Shown: positions 41,860 to 50,775 of the stretch, piece by piece
How the letters are laid out: each line of letters begins with the position of its first letter
Numbering within the stretch: position 1 is the first letter of the stretch
From: Kocuria varians
GTDB taxonomy: Bacteria > Actinomycetota > Actinomycetes > Actinomycetales > Micrococcaceae
Reading direction: 5' to 3'
NCBI RefSeq assembly: GCF_006539885.1
Contig: NZ_BJNW01000013.1
Coordinates: 1 to 64,000 of the forward strand
DNA length: 64,000 nucleotides
Made by a program: the position numbers and the translations under genes
The notes under the pieces: generated by a model
What the model saw: only the letters and a program-made list of their open reading frames with translations
Databases searched by the model: none
What the model was told of the DNA's origin: nothing

Positions 41860-43266
41860 TCAACGGGAGATGACCTTGCTGGCTGCCACGGACTTCAACC
41901 CCTCGACGCCGAACTCCAGGCCGAAGCCGGACTTCTTGATGCCGCCGAAGGGGATGCGGGGATCCACGGTGCCGTGCTTGTTGATCCACACGGTGCCGGC
42001 CTCGATCCGCTGGGCCACGGCCACGGCCCTCTCCGTGTCGGAGCTCCACACGGAGGCCCCGAGCCCCACGTCCAGGCCGTTGGCCATCGCGATGGCGTCC
42101 TCCACGTCCGCGTACTTCACGATGGGCAGTGCGGGGCCGAACTGCTCCTGCGTGACCAGGGGGTTGTCGTTGGGCAGGTCCGCCACCAGCGTGGTGGGGT
42201 AGAAGTAGCCGGGCTGGTCAGGATCCGGGTCCCCGCCCATGAGCACGCGGCCACCACCCTGCTTGGCATCCTCCACGAGACCCGCCACGATGTCGTACTG
42301 CTGCTTGTTCTGCAGGGGACCGAGCACGTTCTGCTCCTCGCGTCCGTTGCCCATGGGCATCTGCTGCGCCACCGCCACGAGGGCCTCGCAGACGTCGTCG
42401 TACACGTCCTCGTGCACGTAGAGGCGCTTGAGCGCAGCACAGGTCTGGCCCGTGTTGATGAAAGCGCCCCAGAAGAGGCCCTCCGCAACGGCCGTGGCGT
42501 CCACGTCCGGCAGAACCACCCCGGCGTCGTTGCCGCCGAGCTCCAGCGTGAGACGCGCCAGACCGTCCGCAGCCGAACGCATGATGGCCTGACCGGTGCT
42601 GGTGGAACCCGTGAACATGATCTTGTCCACGCCCTCGTGGGTGGACAGCGCCTTGCCCACCTCTCCGCCGCCGGGCACCACGTGCAGCACGTCCGCGGGC
42701 AGCGCCTGGTTGAGGACGTGCACGAGCCCGAGTACGGACAGCGGGGTGTACTCGGAGGGCTTGACCACCACGGTGTTGCCCATGCGCAGGGAGGACGCCA
42801 CCTGCCACACCGTGATCATCATGGGCCAGTTCCAGGGCCCGATGGCTCCCACCACGCCCAGCGGTACGTACTCCATCTCGGCGTAGCCGGACTCGTCGTC
42901 CACGAGCACCTCCGGCTCCAGCGGGAAGTCCGCGCTCGCGCGCAGCCACGCCGAGCAGCCACCCACCTCGAACGCCGCGTTCGGGCCGTTCTTCACGGGC
43001 TTGCCCTGCTCGCGGGACAGCAGCTCGGCGAGCGCCTCAGCGTTGCCCTCGACGGCGTCCGCGGCCTTGTGCAGGTACTCGGAGCGCTTCTCGTGGCCCA
43101 GCCGCGCCCACTCGGGCTGGGCGGCGCGGGCGGCGGCCACGGCGTCGTCGAGCTCGGCGGCGGTGGACTCGTGGACGGTGCCCACCAGCTCACCGGTGGC
43201 GGGGTCCAGGATCTCGCGGCCGGACGGATCCGTGACGGCGGAGAGCAGGTCTTGGTAGGTGGACAC
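41860..43266 (-). CDS. aldehyde dehydrogenase family protein
   Basis: This 468-residue NAD(P)-dependent aldehyde dehydrogenase has GPWNWPMMITVWQ, FTGSTSTGQAIM, LELGGNDAGVVL with the general-base glutamate, and NTGQTCAALKRLYV with the catalytic cysteine. The C-terminus, IPFGGIKKSGFGLEFG, is also typical. The sequence LELGGNDA is shared with several bacterial dehydrogenases of uncertain substrate. I chose the GTG at 43266, preceded by AAGGAG; the longer frame is not needed. It lies 50 bp upstream of the PheC-like gene, so the two may be cotranscribed. Confidence 0.92.
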   Translation of the reverse strand: MSTYQDLLSAVTDPSGREILDPATGELVGTVHESTAAELDDAVAAARAAQPEWARLGHEKRSEYLHKAADAVEGNAEALAELLSREQGKPVKNGPNAAFEVGGCSAWLRASADFPLEPEVLVDDESGYAEMEYVPLGVVGAIGPWNWPMMITVWQVASSLRMGNTVVVKPSEYTPLSVLGLVHVLNQALPADVLHVVPGGGEVGKALSTHEGVDKIMFTGSTSTGQAIMRSAADGLARLTLELGGNDAGVVLPDVDATAVAEGLFWGAFINTGQTCAALKRLYVHEDVYDDVCEALVAVAQQMPMGNGREEQNVLGPLQNKQQYDIVAGLVEDAKQGGGRVLMGGDPDPDQPGYFYPTTLVADLPNDNPLVTQEQFGPALPIVKYADVEDAIAMANGLDVGLGASVWSSDTERAVAVAQRIEAGTVWINKHGTVDPRIPFGGIKKSGFGLEFGVEGLKSVAASKVISR

Positions 43267-43460
43267 GGTGACTCCTTCAGACTCGTGGTGGCGCCAGCGA
43301 GCGCGGGCAGCTGCCCTCATTGTGCCGTGGATCACGCCCGGGTGCCCGGGCGGACGGACGCTCAGCAGTCAGGAACAAGCGCGGCGCGCTGAGCGACAAC
43401 AGACAACCGTGTGAGCCATCCCACAACCAGTGGGCCAATCCACCTGACCTCGGAGCCCCC

Positions 43461-43961
43461 GTGTCCGAGCCCACCACGCTGGCGAGACGCCACCCGTCCA
43501 CCACCGCGCTGGTAGTGAACGCGGTCTTCGCGATCGCCGGCGTCGGCTCCGAGCTCGGCGAGATGTTTCCCGTGCTCACGCTCTCCACGTGGCTCACCAA
43601 CGCGGCGGCGTCCGGACTCGTGTTCCTGCTGGCCGTGACGCCGATCGCGGTGGTCGTCCGGTTCGCCCGGGACCACCACGGCCGCGGCATCTGGCCGCGC
43701 GTGGTGGCGCCCGTGATCGCGGCGGTCGCGCTCGTAGCGCTCGCGCTCCTCGTGCTCTCCAACTTCGATCTGCTGATCGGTGTGGAGGGACCGTCCCCGC
43801 TGGTGGTCGTGCTGCCGGGGATCATCATCGGCTCCGGCGTTGTGGACCTGATCTGGGGCGAGATCCTGCGCCACACCCGCCCGGACGTCTACGACGCCAT
43901 GTCCCACGTGGGCCAGATCCCCGAGTCCCAGGAGATCCCGGTGGTCCCCGAACGCGCCTGA
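43461..43961 (+). CDS. small membrane protein resembling the C-terminal part of an amino-acid permease
   Basis: The 166-residue protein from the GTG at 43461 has about four hydrophobic segments (LVVNAVFAIAGVGSELGEMF, GLVFLLAVTPIAVVVRFA, VVAPVIAAVALVALALLVLS, VVVLPGIIIGSGVVDLIWG). The ending, HTRPDVYDAMSHVGQ, recalls the cytoplasmic tail of APC-family permeases. It could be a free-standing small protein or a truncated permease. CGGAG lies before the GTG. It ends just before a motif-containing hairpin and is convergent with the AraC gene. Confidence 0.6.
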   Translation: MSEPTTLARRHPSTTALVVNAVFAIAGVGSELGEMFPVLTLSTWLTNAAASGLVFLLAVTPIAVVVRFARDHHGRGIWPRVVAPVIAAVALVALALLVLSNFDLLIGVEGPSPLVVVLPGIIIGSGVVDLIWGEILRHTRPDVYDAMSHVGQIPESQEIPVVPERA

Positions 43962-43968
43962 ATTCTCG

Positions 43969-44023
43969 ACGACGACGCCGCCGCCGCGCCAGCTTCCTGG
44001 GACCGGCGCTGGGGCGTCGTCGT
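43969..44023. terminator. motif-based hairpin between convergent genes
   Basis: ACGACGACGCC (43969-43979) pairs with GGCGTCGTCGT (44013-44023), giving 11 bp. The left arm is part of a full GACGACGACGCCGC copy (43968-43981). The loop is GC-rich and can form further stems. It lies in the short gap between two convergent transcripts. Confidence 0.65.
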
Positions 44024-44035
44024 GCTCCTGCGCTG

Positions 44036-45034
44036 CTACGAGGCCGCGCGCACGCGGCGGCGGTAGGCGGAGGGCGTCTCCCCGTACTCGGCCTTGAAGA
44101 CCTTGCTCACGTGGGCGGGGTCCACCAGGCCGTGGCGGGCGCTGATGGTGTGCACCGTGTCGTGGCACTGGGCGGGATCCGCGAGGGCGGTGCGGATCCC
44201 GGCCAGGCGCTGCGCCCGGATGTGCGCGGCCACCGTGAGTTCCTGCGCGGCAAAGCGGCTGTGCAGCTGGCGCACGGAGACGTACAGGGCGCGGGCCACG
44301 GAGCCCGGTGAGAGCTCCGGGTCCGCCAGGTGGTCGTCGATGTAGGCCGTGGCCTGCTGCACGAGCAGGTCCCCCGCCTGTCCCGGGGCTGGCTCCACAA
44401 CCTCAGCGGAGAGCACGCTCACGAGCATGTCCAGGGCGGAGCGCACGAGCTTGATGGCGTGCGGGCCGTGCAGCAGGTCCATGTTCTCGGCCAGGTTGCG
44501 GAACATGGGAACGGCCACCCGCCCGAGACCCTCGTCCTGGCTCACCCGGTGGGCGGTGACGGTGTCCAGCGGGGCGGGCAGCAGGTGCACCACGGAGCGG
44601 GGGAACGTCATGACCATGCTGTGCTGGGGGCCGTCGAAGACCAGCTCGTACGGCCGGTACGCCACGTACAGGCCCAGGCTTCCCGGCGCGAGGACGCAGT
44701 CCCGCCCGTCCTGGCTCAGCCGGGCCTCGCCCTCCAGCTGCAGGCTCAGCTTCAGGTACTCCCCGGCGTCCTGCGCCACGAGGTCCGGGCTGCGGACCAC
44801 CCGGTGAGCGGTGGTGACCATGTCGAAGAGGTGGACGTCGTCCAGCTCCACCGTGCTCAGGTTCGCGCGGAACGCGGACTCCACCGGGGCGGTGATGTCC
44901 AGGGCTGCGAAGGAGGCGTTGATGGTCTCCCCCCACTGCGCCATGGTGAGGTCCTCGAACCGCCCCGACGCGCGGCCGGGATGCTCACCCCGCGGGCGTG
45001 CTCCGGCTCCCTCCCGCTCCCGTGCCTCCGGCAT
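44036..45034 (-). CDS. AraC-family transcriptional regulator
   Basis: The 332-residue protein has an AraC-binding-like N-terminal domain (about residues 25-200) related to NphR/FeaR-type regulators. A C-terminal double helix-turn-helix (about 225-325) contains DDHLADPELSPGSVARALYVSVRQLHSRF and ends KVFKAEYGETPSAYRRRVR. It is divergent from the PaaI thioesterase gene, and FeaR-like proteins often sense aromatic amines or acids. That ligand is only a guess. I chose the ATG at 45034; a start at 44944 would cut into the domain. Confidence 0.87.
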   Translation of the reverse strand: MPEAREREGAGARPRGEHPGRASGRFEDLTMAQWGETINASFAALDITAPVESAFRANLSTVELDDVHLFDMVTTAHRVVRSPDLVAQDAGEYLKLSLQLEGEARLSQDGRDCVLAPGSLGLYVAYRPYELVFDGPQHSMVMTFPRSVVHLLPAPLDTVTAHRVSQDEGLGRVAVPMFRNLAENMDLLHGPHAIKLVRSALDMLVSVLSAEVVEPAPGQAGDLLVQQATAYIDDHLADPELSPGSVARALYVSVRQLHSRFAAQELTVAAHIRAQRLAGIRTALADPAQCHDTVHTISARHGLVDPAHVSKVFKAEYGETPSAYRRRVRAAS

Positions 45035-45190
45035 GACCGCCCCTCTCCGCGCTGCCACGTGCTCTGCCTGCACCGCATCGTACGCGGGCCGGGGTCACGC
45101 CGGGCGTGGCTCTACAGTGTTCACATGTCAGCTCGCCACCCGCACGGTGGCGGTTCTCCACGGCCTCCGGGCCCACACCGAAGGACGCCC

Positions 45191-45631
45191 ATGTACGCCG
45201 ATCCGAACGACATGAACGCCATCCGGGAACTCCTCCACGAGATCCTGCGCAACGACCCCGCCCCCGTGCACCTGGGCATCGAGCTGGGCGAGATCGAGCA
45301 GGGCCGGGTGACCATGTCCCTGACCGTCGAGGACTTCATGGCCAACGGCCACGGCATCTGCCACGGCGGCTACCTCTTCACCCTCGCGGACACGACCCTC
45401 GCGTACTGCTGCGCGACCGCCGGCGCACCCATCGTGACCCGCAACGCCGAGATCACGTTCACGGCCCCCGCCCACAAGGGCCAGACCGTCACCGCCACGG
45501 CCACGCGCCGGGTGAGCTTCGGCAGGAACCAGATCTGCGACGTCGCGCTCGAGGCCGACGGCGTCGTGGTCGCCTACTTCACCGGCCAGGGCACCACCCC
45601 GCCGGCCCCGAAGACGCAGGTGCAGGCCTGA
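45191..45631 (+). CDS. paaI: PaaI-type hotdog thioesterase
   Basis: The 146-residue hotdog-fold protein has HGICHGGYLFTLADTTLAYCC (HGG motif and the catalytic aspartate in LADT), VTRNAEITFTAPAHKGQTVTATA and CDVALEADGVVVAYFTGQG. PaaI hydrolyses ring-hydroxylated phenylacetyl-CoA thioesters, relieving stalled intermediates in phenylacetate catabolism. No paa operon is present in this window. The stop codon lies within an 18-bp palindrome shared with the convergent amidohydrolase stop. Confidence 0.9.
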   Translation: MYADPNDMNAIRELLHEILRNDPAPVHLGIELGEIEQGRVTMSLTVEDFMANGHGICHGGYLFTLADTTLAYCCATAGAPIVTRNAEITFTAPAHKGQTVTATATRRVSFGRNQICDVALEADGVVVAYFTGQGTTPPAPKTQVQA

Positions 45632-45646
45632 GCGGAGCTCCGCTCA
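45629..45646. terminator. 18-bp perfect palindrome containing both stop codons of convergent genes
   Basis: TGAGCGGAGCTCCGCTCA starts with the TGA stop of paaI and, on the other strand, with the TGA stop of the amidohydrolase. Only 12 bases separate the two coding regions. Folded, it gives a 7-bp stem with a 4-base loop and may act as a minimal bidirectional terminator. Confidence 0.55.
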
Positions 45647-47305
45647 CACGGCGTCCGCGCGGTGGACGATCCGCCCGTCGCACACCGTGAGCTCCGCTGC
45701 GATGTCCTTGAGCTCGGAGGGGTCCGCGTCGAACGGGTTGCGGTCCAGGAGGACGAGGTCCCCCAGGAACCCCTCCTCGATGCGGCCCAGCCGGTCCTCG
45801 TCGAAGGACGCCTTCGCGGCCTCCACGGTGTAGGCGTCCAGCGCCTCGGCCACCGTGATGTTCTGGACGGTGTCGGCCACCTGCCCGGACACCGTGGTGC
45901 GGGTGACGCACGCGGAGATCCCGAACCACGGGTTGGCGGTGGTCACGGGGAAGTCCGAGTTGCTGGGCGCGAGGATCCCGCGGTCCAGGAACGTGCGCAT
46001 GGGGTACGTGCGGGCCATGCGCTCCGGGCCGAGGTTCCGGCAGTAGGAGTCCCCGAGCTCGTGGACGAACGCCGTGGAGCACGCCGCGACGATCCGGTTC
46101 TCCACCAGCCGCCGCAGGTCCTCCTCGGTGGGCAGCGCGCAGTGCTCCACCCGGTGCCGCCGGGAGGTGACGAGGGAGCGGTAGGCGGCCTCGGCGTCGT
46201 CGTCCTCCGCGGCGACTTCCCGGCCCGCCCCCTCGATGAGGTCCAGGGCCTGCGCCACGGCGCGCTCGCCGATGCCGTGGATGGCCAGCCGCAGCCCGTT
46301 GCGCAGCGCCTGGGCCGCCATGGGGGCGATGTCCGGCGTGTCGTAGTAGAGGATGCCGCACGAGTCACCGCCCTCGAACGGCTCCGCGACCGCCGCGGTC
46401 TGCCCTCCCACGGAGCCGTCCAGGATGAACTTCATGCCCTGGATCCGCACCATGTCGTCCCCGAGCCCGCTGCGGATGCCGGTGCCGATCACCTCGTCGT
46501 AGCTGCCGTGGAAGTCGCCCAGCTTCAGTGCGAAGTACCACGGACGGAACCTCGTGGTCAGTTCCCCGGCCTCCTCCAGCCGCAGGTACGTGCCCATCTC
46601 CAGCGGCCCGGTGCTCATGTCGTGCACCGTGGTCAGACCCCACGCCGCGAAGTCCCGCTGCGCCACGCGCATCCCGTCCAGCAGCTCGCGCGGGCCGCTG
46701 TCCGACAGGTCCGCCAGGGACATCGCCGTCTCCTGCAGCAGACCCGTGGGCTCGCCGGTGCTGTCCCGCACGATCCGCCCACCGGAGGGGTCCGGGGTGT
46801 CCGCCGTGACACCCATCCGCTCCAGTGCCGCGGAGTTCACCAGGGCCATGTGGGCGCACGTGCGCTTGAGGTACACGGGGTGGTCCGGGGCGGCCTCGTC
46901 CAGGTCCGCGCGGGTGGGCCCGGGGCCGTCCATGCGGTGCTCGTCGTAGCCCCAGCCGACCACCCACTCCCCCGGCTCGGCGCCCTCCGCCGCCTCACGG
47001 ATGGCGGTGACGACGTCGCCCGCGCGCGGCGTCGTGGCCGGGCGGCAGTCCGCGTTCAGCGCCAGCCGCGCGTAGAGGCCCGGGTGGCCGTGGGTCTCGA
47101 TGAGCCCGGGCACGAGGTACCGCCCGCCCGCGTCGACGACCGGCACGGAGGGGGCCGTGCGGCGTCGTGCCTCCTGCGGGTCCCCCACGAACGTGATCAC
47201 GCCGTCCTCGACCACGACCCCCTGGGGCTCGCGCTCGAAGCGCCCCTCGGAACGGTGCACGACGGCGTCGAGCACCGTGACGCTGCGGGTGGCTGGCTGC
47301 TCCAT
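45644..47305 (-). CDS. YtcJ-like metal-dependent amidohydrolase
   Basis: The 553-residue amidohydrolase superfamily protein has the HxH metal motif in ETHGHPG, a downstream EHCALP, IHGIGERAV with a metal histidine, and the late aspartate in APSNSDFPV. The length and domain order are those of the YtcJ/Amidohydro_3 branch, which hydrolyses amide or imide bonds of unknown compounds. AAEDDDAEAAY is encoded by a near-match to the dispersed motif. CAGGAGA precedes the ATG at 47305. The adjacent MHS transporter on the same strand may import its substrate. Confidence 0.88.
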   Translation of the reverse strand: MEQPATRSVTVLDAVVHRSEGRFEREPQGVVVEDGVITFVGDPQEARRRTAPSVPVVDAGGRYLVPGLIETHGHPGLYARLALNADCRPATTPRAGDVVTAIREAAEGAEPGEWVVGWGYDEHRMDGPGPTRADLDEAAPDHPVYLKRTCAHMALVNSAALERMGVTADTPDPSGGRIVRDSTGEPTGLLQETAMSLADLSDSGPRELLDGMRVAQRDFAAWGLTTVHDMSTGPLEMGTYLRLEEAGELTTRFRPWYFALKLGDFHGSYDEVIGTGIRSGLGDDMVRIQGMKFILDGSVGGQTAAVAEPFEGGDSCGILYYDTPDIAPMAAQALRNGLRLAIHGIGERAVAQALDLIEGAGREVAAEDDDAEAAYRSLVTSRRHRVEHCALPTEEDLRRLVENRIVAACSTAFVHELGDSYCRNLGPERMARTYPMRTFLDRGILAPSNSDFPVTTANPWFGISACVTRTTVSGQVADTVQNITVAEALDAYTVEAAKASFDEDRLGRIEEGFLGDLVLLDRNPFDADPSELKDIAAELTVCDGRIVHRADAV

Positions 47306-47474
47306 GGGGGTCTCCTGGGGGTTGGTGGAATGCGGGCCGGGCCCCGTCCGGCGGCTCGGGACCCGGGGGGACATCCGAGTCCGCGGCTCGGTGCGGCGGG
47401 CCGGTCCGTCGGTCAGCCCTGTGCTTCGGTTCTGCGGCGCGGCCCGACGGCCTGCGGGCCGTGCGGCGGCGTCG

Positions 47475-48845
47475 TCAGCGCTGCAGCAGGTCGCCGGAGA
47501 TCTGGTCCACGTTCTGCGCCTCGTCCCGGCGGATCAGCCGCCGCGCGAAGATCGACGAGACCAGGGAGATCAGCGCGAGCGCGAGCAGCAGCAGGGTGGG
47601 CCCGAGGGACGTGCCGCCGGTGGCGCCCAGGATCCAGGCGGCCAGGGCGGGCATGAACCCGGCCACCACGCCCGCAATGTTGGCGCACAGGGCGATGGCC
47701 GAGTACCGCACCTTCACCGGGAACAGCTGCGTCAGCACGGTGCCCACCGGGGCGTACGGGATGGAGGCGAAGCCGATGCCCAGGACCATGGCGGCGGTGA
47801 TCAGCGCGGTGCTGCGCGTGTCCACGAGCCAGAAGATGGGGAACGCCAGGACCGCCGCGATGGCGTAGCCCACGACCACCACGATGGAGGGCGAGGTCCG
47901 GTCCGCGATCTTGCCGGCAATGGTCATGGTGATGATCTCCGCGACCGCGCCCCACGTGATGGCCGTGAGGATCACCGTGGAGGGCACACCCAGCTGGCCG
48001 GTGGCGTAGCTGATCATGAAGGTGGTGAGCACGAAGAACCCGGCGTTGCCGAAGAGGTACGTGCCGATGCCCAGCAGCAGCCGGCCGGGCACGGTGCGCA
48101 CGATCTCGACGGCGGGCAGGCCCTCCTTCACCTCCGGTGCGGCGGCGCGGGCGGCCTGGGCGTCCTTGTAGTCGTCGGTCTCGTCCACGCGCAGCCGGAT
48201 CCACACGCCCACCACGACCAGCAGGATGGAGATCAGGTACGGGATGCGCCAGGCGCCCTCCAGGAACTTCTCCCCGGACAGCCCCACCACGGCGGCCACG
48301 ATCATCGAGGAGAGGATGGTGCCGGTGGGAGAGCCCAGCTGCACGACAGCCCCGTAGAAGCCGCGCTTGCCCTCCGGTGCGTTCTCCACGGCCATCAGGG
48401 TGGCCCCGCCCCACTCGCCGCCCGCGGCCATGCCCTGCACGAACCGCAGAGCGGCCAGCAGGACCGGCGCCACGATCCCCGCCGTCTCGTAGGTGGGCAG
48501 CACACCGATCAGCGTGGAGGCCAGGCCCATCACCACGATGGTGACCATCAGGATGGTGCGCCGCCCGAGCCGGTCCCCGAAGTGCCCGGCAAGCAGCGCG
48601 CCCACGGGGCGGGCCAGGAACCCGATGCCGAACAGCAGGAAGGACTGGATGACCTTCAGCGCCGGGTCCTCCCCGCCGAAGAACAGCGGCGCGAAGACGA
48701 TCGACGCGGTGGTGCCGAACAGGAAGAAGTCGTACCACTCCAGGGACGTCCCCACGTAGGCGCCGATCAGCGCGCGGCGGGCCTTGCGGGGGTTGTGCTC
48801 GCGCACCGGGGCGGTCTCGGAGGGGCTCTCGGGCGTGGGGGACAT
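47475..48845 (-). CDS. MHS-family MFS metabolite:proton symporter
   Basis: The 456-residue transporter has twelve membrane segments and MHS hallmarks: IGAYVGTSLEWYDFFLFG, GHFGDRLGRRTILM, RFVQGMAAGGEWGGATLMAVE, and PEGKRGFYGAVVQLGSPTG. Family members carry organic acids, shikimate, proline betaine and similar compounds. The substrate is unknown here. An AGAGG site precedes the ATG at 48845. The stop overlaps a copy of the dispersed motif (47466-47476), and 169 bp separate it from the amidohydrolase start. Confidence 0.9.
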   Translation of the reverse strand: MSPTPESPSETAPVREHNPRKARRALIGAYVGTSLEWYDFFLFGTTASIVFAPLFFGGEDPALKVIQSFLLFGIGFLARPVGALLAGHFGDRLGRRTILMVTIVVMGLASTLIGVLPTYETAGIVAPVLLAALRFVQGMAAGGEWGGATLMAVENAPEGKRGFYGAVVQLGSPTGTILSSMIVAAVVGLSGEKFLEGAWRIPYLISILLVVVGVWIRLRVDETDDYKDAQAARAAAPEVKEGLPAVEIVRTVPGRLLLGIGTYLFGNAGFFVLTTFMISYATGQLGVPSTVILTAITWGAVAEIITMTIAGKIADRTSPSIVVVVGYAIAAVLAFPIFWLVDTRSTALITAAMVLGIGFASIPYAPVGTVLTQLFPVKVRYSAIALCANIAGVVAGFMPALAAWILGATGGTSLGPTLLLLALALISLVSSIFARRLIRRDEAQNVDQISGDLLQR

Positions 48846-48974
48846 GCGGACCTCTGGGTCGGGGACGGCTGGGCGGGCCCGCGCGCTCCCGATCGTTCGC
48901 GACGTCGTGACCCTGGTCATGTCACTATGTGACCTGCTCCGCACCCCGTCAACTGGCGAGGGAAGGCCCCCGCC

Positions 48975-50732
48975 TCAGCCCCGCAGCGTGCGCACGAACT
49001 CCCACAGGGTCTCGGCGGCCGCCGTGAGGTTGTGCGCGAAGCCCTCGAGGTCTTCGCTCGTGTCCCGGCGGTAGTTCACGCAGAGCTCGTAGCCGTCCGT
49101 GTGGGTGGTGTAGGTGACCCCGAAGCCCTCGGGCGTGGTGGGTGCGAAGGCGTAGCGCACGATCCGGTCCGAGCTGCCGATGGACGTGGTGGACAGGAAG
49201 TCCCGGCGCATAGCGGCGAGCGCGGGGAGCTCGAAGAACGGGGACTCCTCGCCGCGCTGGGCGGCCACGGTGGCGAGTCCCAGCAGGTGGCGGTCCACGC
49301 CGTGGGCACTCTTGCACGCCTTGACCCAGGCGCGGTGGGTGTCCAGCGCGGCGGTGAACTGCTCCTCGGTGGCGGTGCCCTCGTGCAGGGCGCGGACGAA
49401 CGCCACGGCCTGCTGGGTGACGGGGCGCAGGCACTCGGTGCGCCCGGCCTGGTACTCGCGCATGTCCACGGCCTCGTAGACGCCACGGGGCCTGCCGTAC
49501 GTGGCAACCTGGGCGAGCAGCATGATCAGCTGCTGGGCGGCGTCGTCGCTGATGCGGAAGGGGCGCTCGGCGCGGTGCAGCCGGGGCACGAACACGCGGT
49601 GCACGCCCAGCAGGGCGGCCTCGCTGCGGTACGCGGCGGTCGCGGCCACGAGCTCCTCGCGCAGGGTGGAGTCCCGTTCCCAGGTGAGCGCGCGGGGCTC
49701 GGGGGTCTGGGCGGGCGGTTCCTCGTCCGGGATCACGACCTCCTGCAGCGCGCCGGCCACCGCGAGGATCGTGGCGCCGTCCACGGTGCTGTGCTCCACG
49801 TGCATGGCAAGCCAGTCGTCCTCCAGGCACACCTCGTACGTGATGGGCTTGTACGCCCACGCGTGGCCCACCTCGAACGCGGAGCGCTCCAGGTGCTCCA
49901 CGACCTCCGCGCGCGCCTCCACCACGTTGACCACGAACAGCATCCGCGTCAGCCGCTCGTAGACCTCGCGGTTGTGCTCCACCTCGGTGAGCCGCTCCAG
50001 CAGGGGCGCGGCCACCTCGCCGCCCAGGTAGGACAGCGCGCCGAAGGGCAGCTCGGTCTCGCGCGGCTCGTCCCGCTCCACGACGGCCCGCAGCGCCTCG
50101 GCCACGGAGCGCAGGGGCAGCGGCCGCAGCTGCGCGGTGCCGATGGGCAGGGCGTACAGCCTGCCGCGGTGGATCACGCCGATCTCCGGAACGGCGGCGG
50201 GGGCCGGTTCCGCCGTGGTTTCCCTGTGCGGTGACGACGACGCCGCCCAGCCCGGTCTGCGGATCTCGTCCCGTTCCGGAAGGGGGTGCCTGATGCCTCC
50301 CTCCAGGCACTCCCACTGGGTCATGTCCACGGGGTTGCCGCGCGGATCGACCTCCTGCGGGGTCTCCCGGCGGACCTGCCGCAAGTGCACGGACGCCGCC
50401 CGGTACACGAGCTCGGCGGCACGACCCACGCCCGGCGCCCCGAAGTCCCCGGTGATCTGGAAGCCCACGCTCGTGGTCAGGGGCAGGGGCGTGCGGACTG
50501 TGAGGTAGCCGTCCAACCACTGGCAGGAGAGCCAGCTGCGCCCCTCGGCGTCCTCGGAGCGGGCGAAGCCCTCGAGGGCGGCCTGCAGCCGCGGGCCCTC
50601 CTCAGACCCGAACCGCCGGACCTCGGTACGGGTCGCCGCGAGCGTCTCCGCGTCCACGAGGGGCTCGGCAGCGGTGAGGAAACGCTGAAGCGTCTCGCCC
50701 AGAGGCGGCACGGGGAGCGGCTTCACGCTCAT
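48975..50732 (-). CDS. choline/carnitine O-acyltransferase family protein
   Basis: The 585-residue protein matches the mostly eukaryotic carnitine acyltransferase fold throughout. It starts with LPVPPLGETLQRFL, has the catalytic histidine in MHVEHSTVDGATIL, and ends with the region STTSIGSSDRIVRYAFAPTTPEGFGVTYT, which contributes the carnitine/CoA-binding serines. It would move acyl groups between CoA and carnitine or another small alcohol. Two motif copies lie in the gene: one sense (SDDAAQQL, 49537-49547) and one antisense (AASSSPH, 50233-50246) in a loop after residue 160. AAAGGACC precedes the ATG. No other carnitine genes are adjacent. Confidence 0.87.
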   Translation of the reverse strand: MSVKPLPVPPLGETLQRFLTAAEPLVDAETLAATRTEVRRFGSEEGPRLQAALEGFARSEDAEGRSWLSCQWLDGYLTVRTPLPLTTSVGFQITGDFGAPGVGRAAELVYRAASVHLRQVRRETPQEVDPRGNPVDMTQWECLEGGIRHPLPERDEIRRPGWAASSSPHRETTAEPAPAAVPEIGVIHRGRLYALPIGTAQLRPLPLRSVAEALRAVVERDEPRETELPFGALSYLGGEVAAPLLERLTEVEHNREVYERLTRMLFVVNVVEARAEVVEHLERSAFEVGHAWAYKPITYEVCLEDDWLAMHVEHSTVDGATILAVAGALQEVVIPDEEPPAQTPEPRALTWERDSTLREELVAATAAYRSEAALLGVHRVFVPRLHRAERPFRISDDAAQQLIMLLAQVATYGRPRGVYEAVDMREYQAGRTECLRPVTQQAVAFVRALHEGTATEEQFTAALDTHRAWVKACKSAHGVDRHLLGLATVAAQRGEESPFFELPALAAMRRDFLSTTSIGSSDRIVRYAFAPTTPEGFGVTYTTHTDGYELCVNYRRDTSEDLEGFAHNLTAAAETLWEFVRTLRG

Positions 50733-50775
50733 GGCGGGGTCCTTTCGGTGGGTGGGGCAGGCCCTGGGGTGGAAC

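Noticed and set aside
43320-43460. N-terminal extension of the 43461 membrane protein
   Set aside because: The extension is Arg/Ser-rich, lacks a ribosome binding site and overlaps the 5' region of the aldehyde dehydrogenase; the GTG at 43461 fits better.
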